The notes: a model not told the origin generated them from the letters alone. A stretch of 29,890 nt of DNA from Apostichopus californicus (GCA_020650975.1 JAIPMN010092924.1:1-29890), one strand, 5' to 3'. Counted from the first letter of the stretch, positions 9,966 to 19,830 are shown. Numbers and translations: made by a program.

Positions 9966-11095
9966 TGTGATAGTTCGGTCTCTACTAAACATACACTCTT
10001 TGTCCATTCACCAAATGAAAGCTTTGACATTTATCTGTAAACTATGGTCTGTTTGTATATAGAAATATGAAATATTATCAGCGTAACCAAGACAAATCCG
10101 AAGCTAATTTCCTGATGCGAAGTCAACAGAAGGAAAATATTAGCTCACACATCTCTTGATAATTTCTGATTCAGTTGTCCAAATGTGTTTGTTCAGTCGG
10201 TATTTTTACAGCTATCATGCTTCAAGAATCCATTCTGCTTGGTTAAAACCAACACACCCACCCTTTGCCCACAGTAATTTAGCCAATTAAAGTTGTTTGG
10301 CGGAACACAATCCATATAAGATGAATATTCAAACTGGGTGATTCCATTATCTTATAGGGGAGTGTCCTCTAGAATTTCTATGTTCAATTCAAATTATTGT
10401 CCGAGTACGAGTGTAGGCCAACTGTACATACTACGTGTATGATGTAGGCCTAGCCGTGTGTAGTTTTAAGTTGTGTTAGCCTACTGTATACAAGTATATC
10501 CTAAGACATATTGACAGTTAGGAATGCACTAAATTGAAAGAAAATCCGACTGTATAATTGGAACCAAGTGATTTTTTCTATATATGATGTTTCACACATC
10601 ACTGATGAGTCATGAGGATCAGAATAAAAAGTATAGGGTGATTTTTATGTAGGTCTTATTGTGGGGTCGGTGGGGGTGAGTTTATCTAACAACCAAACAT
10701 GTATATCTGCAGAGGTGCCAAGGTACAGAGATTTTTAAGAGGCTGGAACTGCTATGGTCATGGCCGGATTCAGCTTGTTGGGGGGGGGTGGGGGTCTGCA
10801 AGGTTGTGTGGTGTTGGGGGAAGGGGAGCAAGGAGTTTGTATGGTGTTGGGGGGGGGGGGCTTTCAGTAAATTGCGACTGTTCCTGAAATTATTCCTGGG
10901 GAATGGGATCTAAGGGTTCTTAAGCCTCCGATGTAGAAATAACCACATGGCTGATGTTTGTATAGCGGGCTCCCGAGGACCCCTCTGGAAGGTGGGCCCT
11001 GGGCATTTATCCTCTTTGTCCCCCTATAAATCGGGCATTGGTTCTTCAACGCCATAGGGCCCCAGAATTTGTTTAACATTCAGTGCTCCATTATA
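9966..11095. other. Non-coding stretch with a G-rich segment
   Basis: No gene is supported. Positions 10776-10860 are strongly G-rich on the plus strand, ending in 12 consecutive G (10849-10860). Positions 10420-10480 hold TAGGCCTA-type motifs. Positions 10880-11090 look like moderately GC-rich interspersed repeat sequence but no copy of it is seen elsewhere in the window. Confidence 0.4.
10776..10860 (+). repeat. G-rich tract with quadruplex potential
   Basis: Runs of 9, 5, 5, 4 and 12 G lie within 85 bases on the plus strand, enough for several alternative G-quadruplexes. No adjacent gene gives it a role. Confidence 0.6.
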
Positions 11096-11099
11096 GTAT

Positions 11100-11340
11100 C
11101 TGAGCACTTTAGAAGAGTGGATACACTGCTCCTTCGTAACATATACAATCATGTGACACACGCAGTATGAATGTATCCTTCCAAAACTCTGAGAATTTTC
11201 AATCTCTCATCGCACCGAAAACTATCATGCTTGGTCTCTCTTTCCTCACTGCGCGTGCCTGGAATATGCTCCCAAGCAGGTATTCCCTCCCTCTTTCAAT
11301 CTCCAGCGTTTTAATCTAGTAATAACAGGCTGGATCTTTC
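11100..11340 (+). pseudogene. Possible LINE reverse-transcriptase C-terminal remnant
   Basis: The plus strand at about 11170-11322 reads through IAPKTIMLGLSFLTARAWNM and LPSRYSLPLSISSVL before stop codons. The pattern of small residues then WN.LP..., followed by a serine-rich segment, resembles the extreme C-terminus of CR1/L2-type LINE proteins. The segment is short and isolated, so this is a weak call. Confidence 0.3.
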
Positions 11341-12239
11341 TTCTGGTTTTTAGTTCCTTGTGCATGGGGTTGCATCACTTTTGTTTAACAGCTATGAGTC
11401 CCGCCCTTCCCCATGTCACTTTCTTGAAAAAATGAAAGCAAAAGTCTATCTGAGTTTTTGTATTTGCTACAAACTACATGTAGCAGTAACTTTGTAATTA
11501 ACAACTTGAACTAATGCCAATAAAGCAAACACTTTCAAATAGAATAGTAAGAAGAATTGATTAACAAATTTAAGAATGCGAAGAACCATGCATTAATACT
11601 TTTCCGAAACATTGAAAGAGAACGATTATTCACTGATTATGTCATGTGAACAATATAAATCCAGATTGCTGGTTTAATAATATATGTGATGTAAATCTGT
11701 TCATGGATTTCACCCACCAAAGACAGTTCAACCTTATCATGCTAATGTCAACATCCACGATGCAAAATCTGGCACGAAAGTCGACAAAATGGGAAACATT
11801 TTTTCCGAAATTACCCGATGTGTAGCTAGGCTCCACACATAGCCTTTGCACAAAGGTATGTACGGAAGCTAGCCTAACACATCAGATATTTTCAGACAAT
11901 TTTTTTTGGGGTCTCAGTGAAAATTCATATTTCGCTCAGCATGATACGGGTTAAGTTAATATTACCATCAGAAAAGTTTCTTTTCTGAAACATTTCATGA
12001 ATTATAATTTTAGGCATTCATGTCACACTTTCATTACCCATTATTGGAGAATGACACATATACAGTAGCTGATGGAAGAACATTTTTCTTTCAAAAACAA
12101 TGGAAATTATCAAGATATACATAATAGGGATTTCAACAAACTTCAGCCATGAGGCATCAACTTTTAGATTCATGGTAGAGAAAACGTTGTGTCCGATCAA
12201 TTGTTTTTTAGTGTCACCCCTTGTCTGATAAAGACTGCA
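11341..12239. other. AT-rich non-coding stretch
   Basis: No coding sequence or structured repeat is recognised. It includes sequence just downstream of the RAG1-like pseudogene on the minus strand. Confidence 0.4.
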
Positions 12240-12339
12240 TGTTACCCTGCTATATTGCATTAAGTTCTCAAATCGTGTACATTCCATGTACTCTAATCTA
12301 TTTTGTTTATCCATAATTTGTGACAAGGCCTGATTATTT

Positions 12340-13820
12340 TTTAGGATTAGTTCATCTAAAATACGTCGTTGTCAAATCATTCAGCTTTTCCAAGTCTTGT
12401 TGTGTAAACTGACTGATGGATCCAAATTGTAGTAATAATTCAGGGACATGCGCTACAAGAATGTGGATGTATGGTGTGACATGTTCTTTCTGATAGACAG
12501 AACAATATGTTATAAGCCATTTCTTGATTCCATTACCTAATTCAGGAAGGATTTCAGCAATTTTCATGCATGCAATGTTGAAATTTCTGTGGATTAAATT
12601 CAACAAATTTTTTAAATTTATCAATGGCATCTAATCTACGCGCATCCATAATTAAGCAAGTTCATTGGTATATCTGTTATTCTCCAAAACAGATGAAGAT
12701 TATCCACAACAACATTTGAGATTGGGATTGATGGAAATATGGGTGGATTTGAACAATTGAACTTCTTTGATATCTTGGGGAGTTTGGCACAATTTTCAAG
12801 TTCACTGATCGTTCTTATCTTTGAGCTTTTATCCGGCATTTCATATAATTGGTGTGATGAGAAATACATATGTGATGGGCATTTGCAATAGATACATGTG
12901 CATCATGCACTATTAATGCCCAAGACACAGAGTAAACGTTTGTAATCACCACCAAGGTAATATCACACCTTGTATAAAATGCTCCTACAACCACTTCTGT
13001 GTACTGTTGTATTTGGCTTTGCAAATCGGCTAAATGAGCCTTGATTGCCTGGTACCCTTCCGCGTCTTGAAATATTGCAATAAGATAATTGCCATTGCTG
13101 GACATTGCATTTGGATCATTGTAAATGTAAAGTTCACAACATGTACATATCTACCAACCCATGTACCATCTCCTGACAACTTTAATTTAATTTCATCATC
13201 AGGTTTAATCTGCCCCTCTTTTTGTAATGTTCCAATTCTCTCTTTGAGAACTTGAACAAAATCTCTCTGAAATCCTACACTTTCTGCAGGAGTACGAATA
13301 ACTTTAGCCACATTTTTGTTCATCTGTCTTTCTTTGGTTTTAATTTGATATATACTGGGAAGAGCACTTGCTGAGGAAAGGGCTTTATAGGCTTTATCAG
13401 ATATTGCAAATCTGTCTTGCAGCAAGTTGACATGTTGATCTCGAAATGCAGTATTTGGGCCAAGCGTGTTTTCATCTACTAAACAGACATACTTTGCTTT
13501 TTTGTTGAGAACATTTTTAACAAGTATTCTCGATGCCTGTAAACCTTGCAAGCCAAGGAAACTTAAAGCTGCAATACAGTCATCTTTCATCTTCTTCTTG
13601 GTACGGTACACCTAAGCCCTGCTATACGGTTTCAAGCCACAATGTTTTGTAAACCTCTTTCCTCTATATTTCAGAACTATTCTTTTGATAGCTCCTGGCT
13701 TATTGACTTTAGTTTAGACACTTTGTTACGTTCATCTTGTAAGTTAGTTTGCAAAACACAGACAATTTGTTCAAGTTGTTTTACTTTCTCAACAAGACAT
13801 TCATCACTTTAAAATTCCAC
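12340..13820 (-). pseudogene. Exon C region: coiled coil plus RNase-H-like catalytic core
   Basis: It starts after AATTACAG at 13820. An in-frame TAA follows three codons in, then a coiled-coil segment (LVEKVKQLEQIVCVLQTNL) to 13680. One frameshift and one TAG later comes a 190-residue open stretch with DDCIAALSFLGLQGLQASR and LKERIGTLQKEGQI, leading to SGDGT. The three presumed catalytic acidic residues all survive, but they sit in different reading frames because of indels between them. RAG1-like features: the small-residue GDG followed by a hydrophobic strand, a two-cysteine knuckle between the first and second Asp, LH two residues after the second Asp, and HVPE about 17 residues before the last Glu. 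Confidence 0.6.
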
Positions 13821-14398
13821 CTGTAATTTTTTTTACAGCCAAGATTCAAATATTTTTTGGTTTTCCCCCTTTCAAAATTTGCCTCATTTTGTTATACAAC
13901 CTAGATGATTTTATGCGTATCTGGCCCTCTATTCGTTCAGTAAAGAAAAGAGATACGTTTTGCTTTAAGCAAATTTCCTCAAATATAACCTTTTACAACT
14001 CGTGACATGACAATTGTGATTTCTTTACAGATAAAGTGTCAGTTACCTGTTTTGTAGGAACATTGAGAAATACCCAAGATACCATACTGATTATTACTGT
14101 ACACAAAACCAGTATAGTGATTGAGTTAGTAAATCGAATTGACATTTCCAAAATTCACTGTACCATGTTGATTGCTACACAATTTCCTACATAGTTTCAA
14201 ATAACAAGTTTTGTGAAAATGTAAGATCAAAATGCTTAAAATTTGCTACCCAATTTACCAGTCAACATTCAATAATACATACGTGTTGTATTATTCTACT
14301 TCACAATGCTTATATTATTATTATAGTAGCATGGCCATGGTGCAGTATAATGTGCATTTAAAATAGCCAAAATATGTACATTATGCTACATCTTCTAC

Positions 14399-14914
14399 AT
14401 TAGCCTTCCATGGAAATTTCTTTATTTTTACTTCAGTTGCATCGCCTCTAACACACTGGAATTTCAAAAAGTATCCATCATCATGAATCATCTCACTACC
14501 TGTGTTGTCGTATTCAATGAGGGTCCTGCGCTTATGTAGTGAGACTGTGGCTGTTCCCGGTACTACATAACAACAATCTTTTCTTCCATTAATTCTTCCC
14601 ATCCACGACTGTCCAAGAACCATGGTCAAACAACTGTTTTTAGCATAGCACTCCTTCTTAATACTAAATAATAATAAATGTCCCGCACTATTGTCATCTT
14701 TGGGTCCTCCTTACGCCTCCCTACTAGCTGACGCTTAATGTCTAGTTTTAGTCTGGATGTAAATAATGCTGACCTGTCTGACAAAGATGCAAGTGATACA
14801 CTCTCTTGATCTTGAATCTTCTTTACAACATTATTCTTTGGCAGCCAGTGGTGAAACTTCTTATCCTGTCCAGGATAGGTGACATATTACTTTGTCATCT
14901 GATTCTTCTAAGAT
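14399..14914 (-). pseudogene. Exon B of the RAG1-like gene, with two compensating frame changes
   Basis: The exon follows TTTCAG (acceptor) and ends at AAT|GTAGAA. The first frame gives ILEESDDKVICHLSW and then hits TAA. The family-like reading continues one base out of frame (DKKFHHWLPKNN through RKEDPKMTI) from about 14862. It returns near 14710 to the original frame for KECYAKNSCLTMVLGQSW and DCCYVVPG. Entry and exit are both phase 0, and the phase matches exon C. Either two small indels or an unrecognised short intron explains the switch. Confidence 0.45.
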
Positions 14915-14920
14915 CTGAAA

Positions 14921-15659
14921 TTAATAATAAAACACCAATCGCCAATATATTGTGTATAACATAGATGTTACCCCTCGGGTACCCGGATACCCAATTTGTT
15001 TGCGTCGAGCACTATTTGAACGTTCCGGGCAATAATTACCAATGTTGGGCAGTCCTGGGTGTTTTTTCGTCCACGCCCAGGACTTCAAATTACTGCCCGG
15101 CATGCCCACATACATTGCCCGGTGCTGACCCAGACATGAAAAACATGTATGTCTACACGGATTATAGACAAGGGCTGCACGATGGTCAACGTACTAGTTT
15201 CTAAAGTCATTACCCGGAATTGTTAAAAATATTCGCATATTTATTGCTTTCTTAGGACAGTTGGGGCAAAAGGTAATGTAAAAGTTTTGCCCTCAACTGT
15301 CCAATGAAAAAAATGTACACAGTGCAGTTAATTTTTCGGTGCTAAAACTAAAGACGTTTTTCCCCCCGTTTTGCTGAAACAGAATTCGGAGTACACATAC
15401 ACAGAAAACCTAAAAGTCTTCATGAAGTACATTTTTTTCATAGGATGGCCGAGGCAACACTCATGCAGGTTTCACTTTGCATTTTGCCCCTCAATATTTC
15501 TACGAAGAAACAACCATGCAGGTTAAATAGCGCCGTCCATGGCCTTCGATATCTGGGGAACTTTCATACTATTAGGATAGGAAATTCCCACTATATTGGA
15601 ATGCAGAAGAAAGAACATTGTACTCCCAGCATTCACTATTCTTTATGGGACTTACACAA
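14921..15659. other. Intron 1 of the RAG1-like gene, downstream half
   Basis: No gene is visible. The stretch includes several lineage-type short repeats but nothing that matches elsewhere in the window. It is bounded by a MITE-like repeat at 15660. Confidence 0.35.
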
Positions 15660-15803
15660 TACAGTGGCGTAACTAGACTTTTTCCGGGAGGGGCAGATAG
15701 ACAGGGGATAAGTTGAGAATCCCAGTAACATCTGTGTGTTGACGCAAATTTCATTTGGGGGTAGCAGAGGGGCACCACTATCCCCTCTGCTTATGGCACT
15801 GTA
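15660..15803. repeat. MITE-like repeat with imperfect terminal inverted repeats
   Basis: TACAGTGGCGTAA (15660-15672) and the reverse complement of 15791-15803 (TACAGTGCCATAA) match at 11 of 13 positions. Termini starting CAGTGGCGTAAC are common in hAT-type non-autonomous elements of marine animals. No 8-bp target duplication is visible, so the borders are uncertain. It lies within intron 1 of the RAG1-like gene. Confidence 0.4.
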
Positions 15804-15829
15804 CGCACGTACTACAAATGATACTTTTT

Positions 15830-16016
15830 AAGAAAAAGTCACCCAGGAAAGAACCTGGGCACGAAAACCAAACAACCAAACGACTGATCCGCTCTCAGCC
15901 CCAGTCCCCTTGCATCGGGACTGTGACTGTGTGATCATCGTCGGGTGTGCATCACCATTCCCCTCGAAAGGGAACAGATACTACACATGATCTTAGCCAA
16001 AAGGCCGAGAAGCGAT
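15830..16016 (-). repeat. U2-snRNA-headed SINE-like element, copy 1 (187 nt)
   Basis: On the minus strand the first 45 bases (16016 downwards) match the conserved 5' end of U2 snRNA: ATCGCTTCTCGGCC, then TTTTGGCTAAGATCA, then the branch-site pairing segment GTGTAGTATCTGTTC. By my memory of vertebrate U2 there is one mismatch. After that U2 similarity stops: CCCTTTCGAGGGG hairpin, an unrelated middle, then the hairpin CCCAGG-TTCTTT-CCTGGG and an end GACTTTTTCTT with a T5 run suitable as a Pol III terminator. The U2 Sm site and stem-loops III and IV are absent. TATCAT flanks may be a short duplication. It lies in intron 1 of the RAG1-like gene. Confidence 0.75.
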
Positions 16017-16165
16017 GATAGAACGTGGACAGTGTTAGCTTGGTGCTGACTGTTATACACAGTAGTCTGTGCTACTGTGAGGCACAGGCGATACAGTAAA
16101 ATGATAGACAACCCGCCAGCAGGTCACCAGCAATTGATCTAAACAAGTAGGGTACATGCATTTAC

Positions 16166-16309
16166 CTCAATATTAAACAAATCTCCTTCTTTCCATGATA
16201 GTTTTCTAGGCCTGGTTCTTTCCAAAAGCTTCACATCATGTAGCTTCTTATAACATCCTACTTCTTTGACAGAGCATCGTCGTTTTCTTCCACTTGGTGT
16301 CTCCATTCT
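16166..16309 (-). pseudogene. Exon A of the RAG1-like gene
   Basis: A 144-bp exon between a polypyrimidine-type acceptor (AATTTCAG) and a consensus donor (GAG|GTAAAT). It begins with METPSGRKRRCSVKEVG, a basic stretch, and ends WKEGDLFNIE. That ending leads into ILEESDDKV at the start of exon B in the same phase, giving the GD...V/I...D..V pattern typical of the start of a chromo-barrel or Tudor-like fold. Both splice phases are 0, which supports joining A and B. Confidence 0.5.
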
Positions 16310-17784
16310 CTGAAATTGAAATATTAATTTAATATCAACCACAATTCAACAGCACTTTTCCTAGTGCATGTTACATAACATACTGGTTACATGCTGTAGG
16401 CGGTCTGAAGCCTTTATTATAAACAAACCACATTGATAAATGTCATCTTAATATGTTATTCCAATGTTTATATTTTTACATAGATGGAATTGAGTGACAA
16501 TGGCGTTTAAAAAATGTGACTTAATCCACAATACCCCACCCATCGATAGCTCTTTCAGAGAGCAGTGGGTGGAGTCACGCCGCGAGTCGCGGTCAAGCAA
16601 TAGTTGTTATGTTTCAAATGGAATGAATAATTTGTTAAAAAATGCTAAGTTCTTTAGATGTGTTCTCAGGGACTTTGCACGTAATTCCACATGGGACTTC
16701 ATTCCGTCACCGGGACCCCTCCCCCACTTTTTTCACTAGCTACAGTTAGGACTATACCCCCCCTTCCCTCTTCCCCGCCCCGAGCAAAAATATTTTGGAA
16801 AAATAGGCAACACCCTTCAATATTTTACGCCCAGGCTACCGTTGTTTAATATATCTAGCCTTTGTAGTACTAATAATAGGATAATGGTATATAACCAAAA
16901 TCATTAGGTTATGCATAGCCTATGCAGTTATAGGCTACAGAGTTGTACATACTACTGTAGCCTCTACTCTAGCCTAAGTTAGACCTAGCCTAGCGTAGGG
17001 TTAATTATTATATTATTACTCTAGTTATTACTCTCGAAGTTCGTTACCCCCCTGTAGCTGGGATTTGTACACAATTGCCGTACGTTAGGCTAAGCCTAAG
17101 CTGAACGAAATTCGGTAGGACGTAGCCTAGGCCTACCCCCTATATGGGCTCCAAAAAAAATTAAACCATACCCAAGAGGGGAATCTCATATTGCTTAGTC
17201 ATTGAACATGATTGTGTGTTGTAGTGTCAAGGTTTGTGCAACGTACCGTAACACACAGCCCAGTTCATGGACTAATAAAATAATATTTTTCTAGGCTGTA
17301 GTCTAGTCCGACTAGCTCCTATGGGCTATAGGCTACACTTTACTATTATATAACGTTAGGCCTAGCCTGTAGTTGTCTACCACCGATTGATGCGTTAAAT
17401 ACACCCCTACAACTAGACGGCATGCGCGAATGGCAACCTGCAAGCAATCTTCGTAACCTTAGATTTAGTCCGAAATTCATTATTACCTGTTTTTCATTCT
17501 GGAGAACATGTGTTGATAATATAAGTTAACGACTTATTACTTGTGTTTAATGTTGACGTGTGGTTGGACTCATAAACATCGATTTTATCGTCACATGCCC
17601 AGCAAGTCCAACGAAAAACAAACTGTCACTGACAGACGATCAGCCTGGTGCCCACTGATTGGCTGTTACAAATACGTCATCTCCGGGCACCAAACCTAAA
17701 AGAAACAACTGTTCAATATGTATGTTTAGAGTACCCTAATTAGAGACCTTGGTTGATAAGTGATTGTTGAGGTTCTTCTTCTTG
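16310..17784. other. Non-coding stretch; TAGGCCTA-type motif cluster at 16840-17370
   Basis: No gene is supported. CCACCCA and TGGGTGG around 16535-16572 form an imperfect inverted repeat with an inner GCTCT/AGAGC pair. From 16840 to 17370 motifs such as TAGCCTAAG, TAGGCCTAGCC and TATAGGCTAC are very dense. The region is upstream of the RAG1-like gene on its strand; no promoter motif stood out. Confidence 0.4.
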
Positions 17785-18060
17785 AAATGTTATTTGACTT
17801 TCCAAGTTGGATTGTTTGTGGAGCGTCTGATGGGATTGTTTTTGTTGACCTTTGGTCCGTGTCCGTTTTCTTTGCACGTAAAAAGCATGAGTCTTTTAGT
17901 TTGTATTGGGGTGTATTCTTGGTCTTTGAGTTCTTGTTCGATGTCTTTGATTTGTATTTCGGGGTTTATGCCAAAGGCTACCACGGAGAAGTTTTTTGTC
18001 TTACTTTTGAGGGGATTCTTGGTTAACAGCAAAGAGACTGAATAGGCAGCTCTTAAATAC
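17785..18060 (-). pseudogene. LINE ORF1 N-terminal fragment (RRM-like, Jockey-type)
   Basis: The minus strand encodes FSVVAFGINPEIQIKDIEQE followed by LKDQEYTPIQTKRLMLF. The pattern of a beta strand, then a D/E-I-x-x-E-L helix, then a strand with a basic residue resembles the RRM-like part of Jockey/CR1-type ORF1 proteins, which precedes the zinc knuckles. No knuckles or ORF2 follow here. It could derive from the same family as the remnant at 8530-9960. The assignment is tentative. Confidence 0.35.
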
Positions 18061-18064
18061 AAGG

Positions 18065-18689
18065 TATTTTATCCTCGGCCCATATTGCATACCTCGCTGA
18101 GGAGGCCACTTCAAAAACTTACCATTGTTGTGATACAGTCAACTTCGGTTTCTGTACCAATAATACGCATGACAATACCAGGATAGCGAAGCCAAGTTGT
18201 ACTCTACAACCACTCAATCACCTTGTTTCCATGGTACAGCCTCAGGATCTGTATCCTCATGATAGTTTCCAATATCTATCAATAAAGAGTTCATTTGTAA
18301 ACCTGTTTAACACACCTTATGCATCACCTCTAATGTAATTCATATTCCTGAGGAAGCATTTGCTCTGCTCTTACAATCTGTTTCACGTTGTTTGTCACCG
18401 GAAACCTCTCACTCATTCACCTCAGGTTCAGTGGAGTCATCTGTACAATGAAAATTTCTTCAAGAGCATTCATTTTGTAGGCAAATATCTTAAATGTATG
18501 TTACTCCAAATATGTGAAGCTTGCAATGATTTTCATTATCATGAGTATTAATTAAACAATAGTGCTTATTCCAAGTCACCAGAAGAAAATTCTCCAAGAT
18601 ATTCTGGCACAAGTAGAATTAAGTTTCTTGCTGAAGCCATAACCAAATCCCTTTAAAGAACTTTTAATTCTTTAGCAGAAACTTCCGTC
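18065..18689. other. Non-coding stretch
   Basis: No supported gene or repeat. Stop codons are frequent in all frames. Confidence 0.35.
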
Positions 18690-19480
18690 TTGTTCTGTGT
18701 CACATATTGACAGTTCTGACATCGGACCTGCTCCTCAGTTTGGGCAGAAACAAGATAGCCTCCTTACTTGCAGTATACCTGAAGACAAACAGCCGCCCCT
18801 GACAGAATGTATAGCAGTGTACCACTAATTTGTGTGCCTTTCTCTCTGGTTTGGCATAATTTATCTCGACATTGAGGAATATTTCCGTGCAAAGGTCTTT
18901 GTGTCATAAATTGTCTCCTGGGCATTGTTCAGGTTTTCACAGTTCACTTTCCCATATTGTCCATTTCGGATGGCTCTTGATGCTGAAGACTTCACGACAC
19001 CCCTCTCCATCACATCGCCCCTTACCATATCTCGAGCTGAAAAAAAGTGCCGCTCGACAGTTACACATCTCTTAGGTGAGTGACGGCTTGTGAAAGAAAA
19101 CTCTACCACTGCTTGGACATCATAAGTTATCCGAAGTACCCCGATGCTCTGGGCATTGATAGATGGCAACAAATGGATGGATGGATTGTTACAACATTCT
19201 TGGCCCAATGGGCGGCTTCTATTTTATCTGGTAATAATACGATAATTTGTTCCACAAGTCCATCATCATGACAACCATATTCTTTGGAATGTTACGGGTA
19301 ATACTGTGATATTGGTCATGTTGCCAATGGGCATGGAATAAGTGTGCAAGTGGTTGTTGTACTGGTGCTGCCTTCTTAACCAGTACCTTTCCTTTAGTCA
19401 ATGATCACTCCCTGTACTGCCAAACATACCAGCTCACCACATTTCTCCCTGATCTCTCTGCCAATGGCTGAAGTTTACCT
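18690..19480 (-). pseudogene. Unclassified transposase-like gene, frameshifted
   Basis: Minus-strand segments in order: LLKLLTGKLQPLAERSGRN (about 19480), then LAHLFHAHWQHDQYHSITRN and MVVMMMDLWNKLSYYYQIK (19370-19222), continuing IEAAHWAKNVVTIHPSICCH. After a frame change come VERHFFSARDMVRGDVMERG and VVKSSASRAIRNGQ (about 19060-18950). The end is HSVRGGCLSSGILQVRRLSC (about 18805-18745) followed by FC. I recall the order HW...QF, MD...Y..., HW....VTIHP, VERHFF.....G..D...GVVK...SRA, then VR.LSCFC from multi-copy uncharacterised proteins in cnidarian and echinoderm genomes that look like DDE transposases (MD as first acidic site). Several stops and at least three frame changes make it a pseudogene. 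Confidence 0.5.
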
Positions 19481-19609
19481 GTCAGCAATTTCAGAAGTTC
19501 TTCACTTCCTCAAAGGATATATTATGTCAAAGGGTAGAGGTTATGACTTACCCCTAATGCGTTCTTCGTGGCTTCTGGTAATATATTTAGTAGTAGTATA
19601 AAAATAAAC

Positions 19610-19830
19610 ACTCGCGTAAATCCTTAGGAATATCCCGCGTTGGTGAATATCCAGCTAGCGACGATGTAATAGCGCGTTAGGCTATACTCGACCGTTCGGT
19701 AGCGCTAGTCTCAGCGCCAACCGTAGAGTCGGTATACCGGTAGGCTACCTACGCGAAAGACTAGCTAGATGGCGGAATGGAACTGGAACAATATAAATAC
19801 GCGTTGGAGATTTACTTCCGAGCGACTGTA
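19610..19830. promoter_or_regulatory. CpG-rich stretch with a TATA box (candidate promoter)
   Basis: CpG is frequent between 19610 and 19830, unlike the AT-rich surroundings, and TATAAATA occurs at 19792-19799 on the plus strand. It lies just upstream of the minus-strand transposase-like gene and could serve either direction. No plausible plus-strand product was found downstream. Confidence 0.25.

Larger units (their letters stand above)
12240..16309 (-). pseudogene. RAG1/Transib-like DDE protein with chromo-barrel-like N-terminus, multi-exon, broken
   Basis: Exon A (16309-16166) opens after TTTCAG and ends GAG|GTAAAT, with ATG at 16306. Exon B (14914-14399) carries a segment ending DKKFHHWLPKNNVV, shaped like a chromo-barrel/Tudor-knot end, then RKEDPKMTI and CYVVPGTATVSLHKRRTLIEY. 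Exon C starts at 13820 with a coiled coil, then the core: SGDGT...HVVNFTFT (Asp 13170-13168), CIYCKC (12896-12879), VDNLHLF (Asp 12704-12702) and HVPE...LEKLND (Glu 12390-12388). Spacing and flanks follow RAG1 D600, its zinc knuckle, D708 and E962. Breaks: TAA 13811, a frameshift near 13680, TAG 13614, frameshifts near 13115, 12955, 12650 and 12340, and TGA 12905. I recall this layout from uncharacterised multi-copy proteins of cnidarians and echinoderms. The RAG1 relation is inferred; the gene is certainly dead. Confidence 0.65.

Noticed and set aside
14921..15204. Overlapping open frames with proline-glycine-rich peptides on both strands
   Set aside because: They lie within an intron-like region, repeat-like in composition, with no family resemblance.
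15316..15360. CACAGTG heptamer resembling a RAG recombination signal inside the RAG1-like gene intron
   Set aside because: The following A-rich segment is a poor nonamer at a spacing that is neither 12 nor 23. A single heptamer is expected by chance, and other CACAGTG copies lie at unrelated places.
15830..16016. A functional U2 snRNA gene
   Set aside because: Only the first 45 bases match U2. The Sm site and the 3' stem-loops are missing, the length and body differ, and the second copy shares the foreign body.
16535..16572. Histone-mRNA-type 3' stem-loop
   Set aside because: The inner stem and loop do not fit the six-base stem and four-base loop consensus, and no histone coding sequence is nearby.
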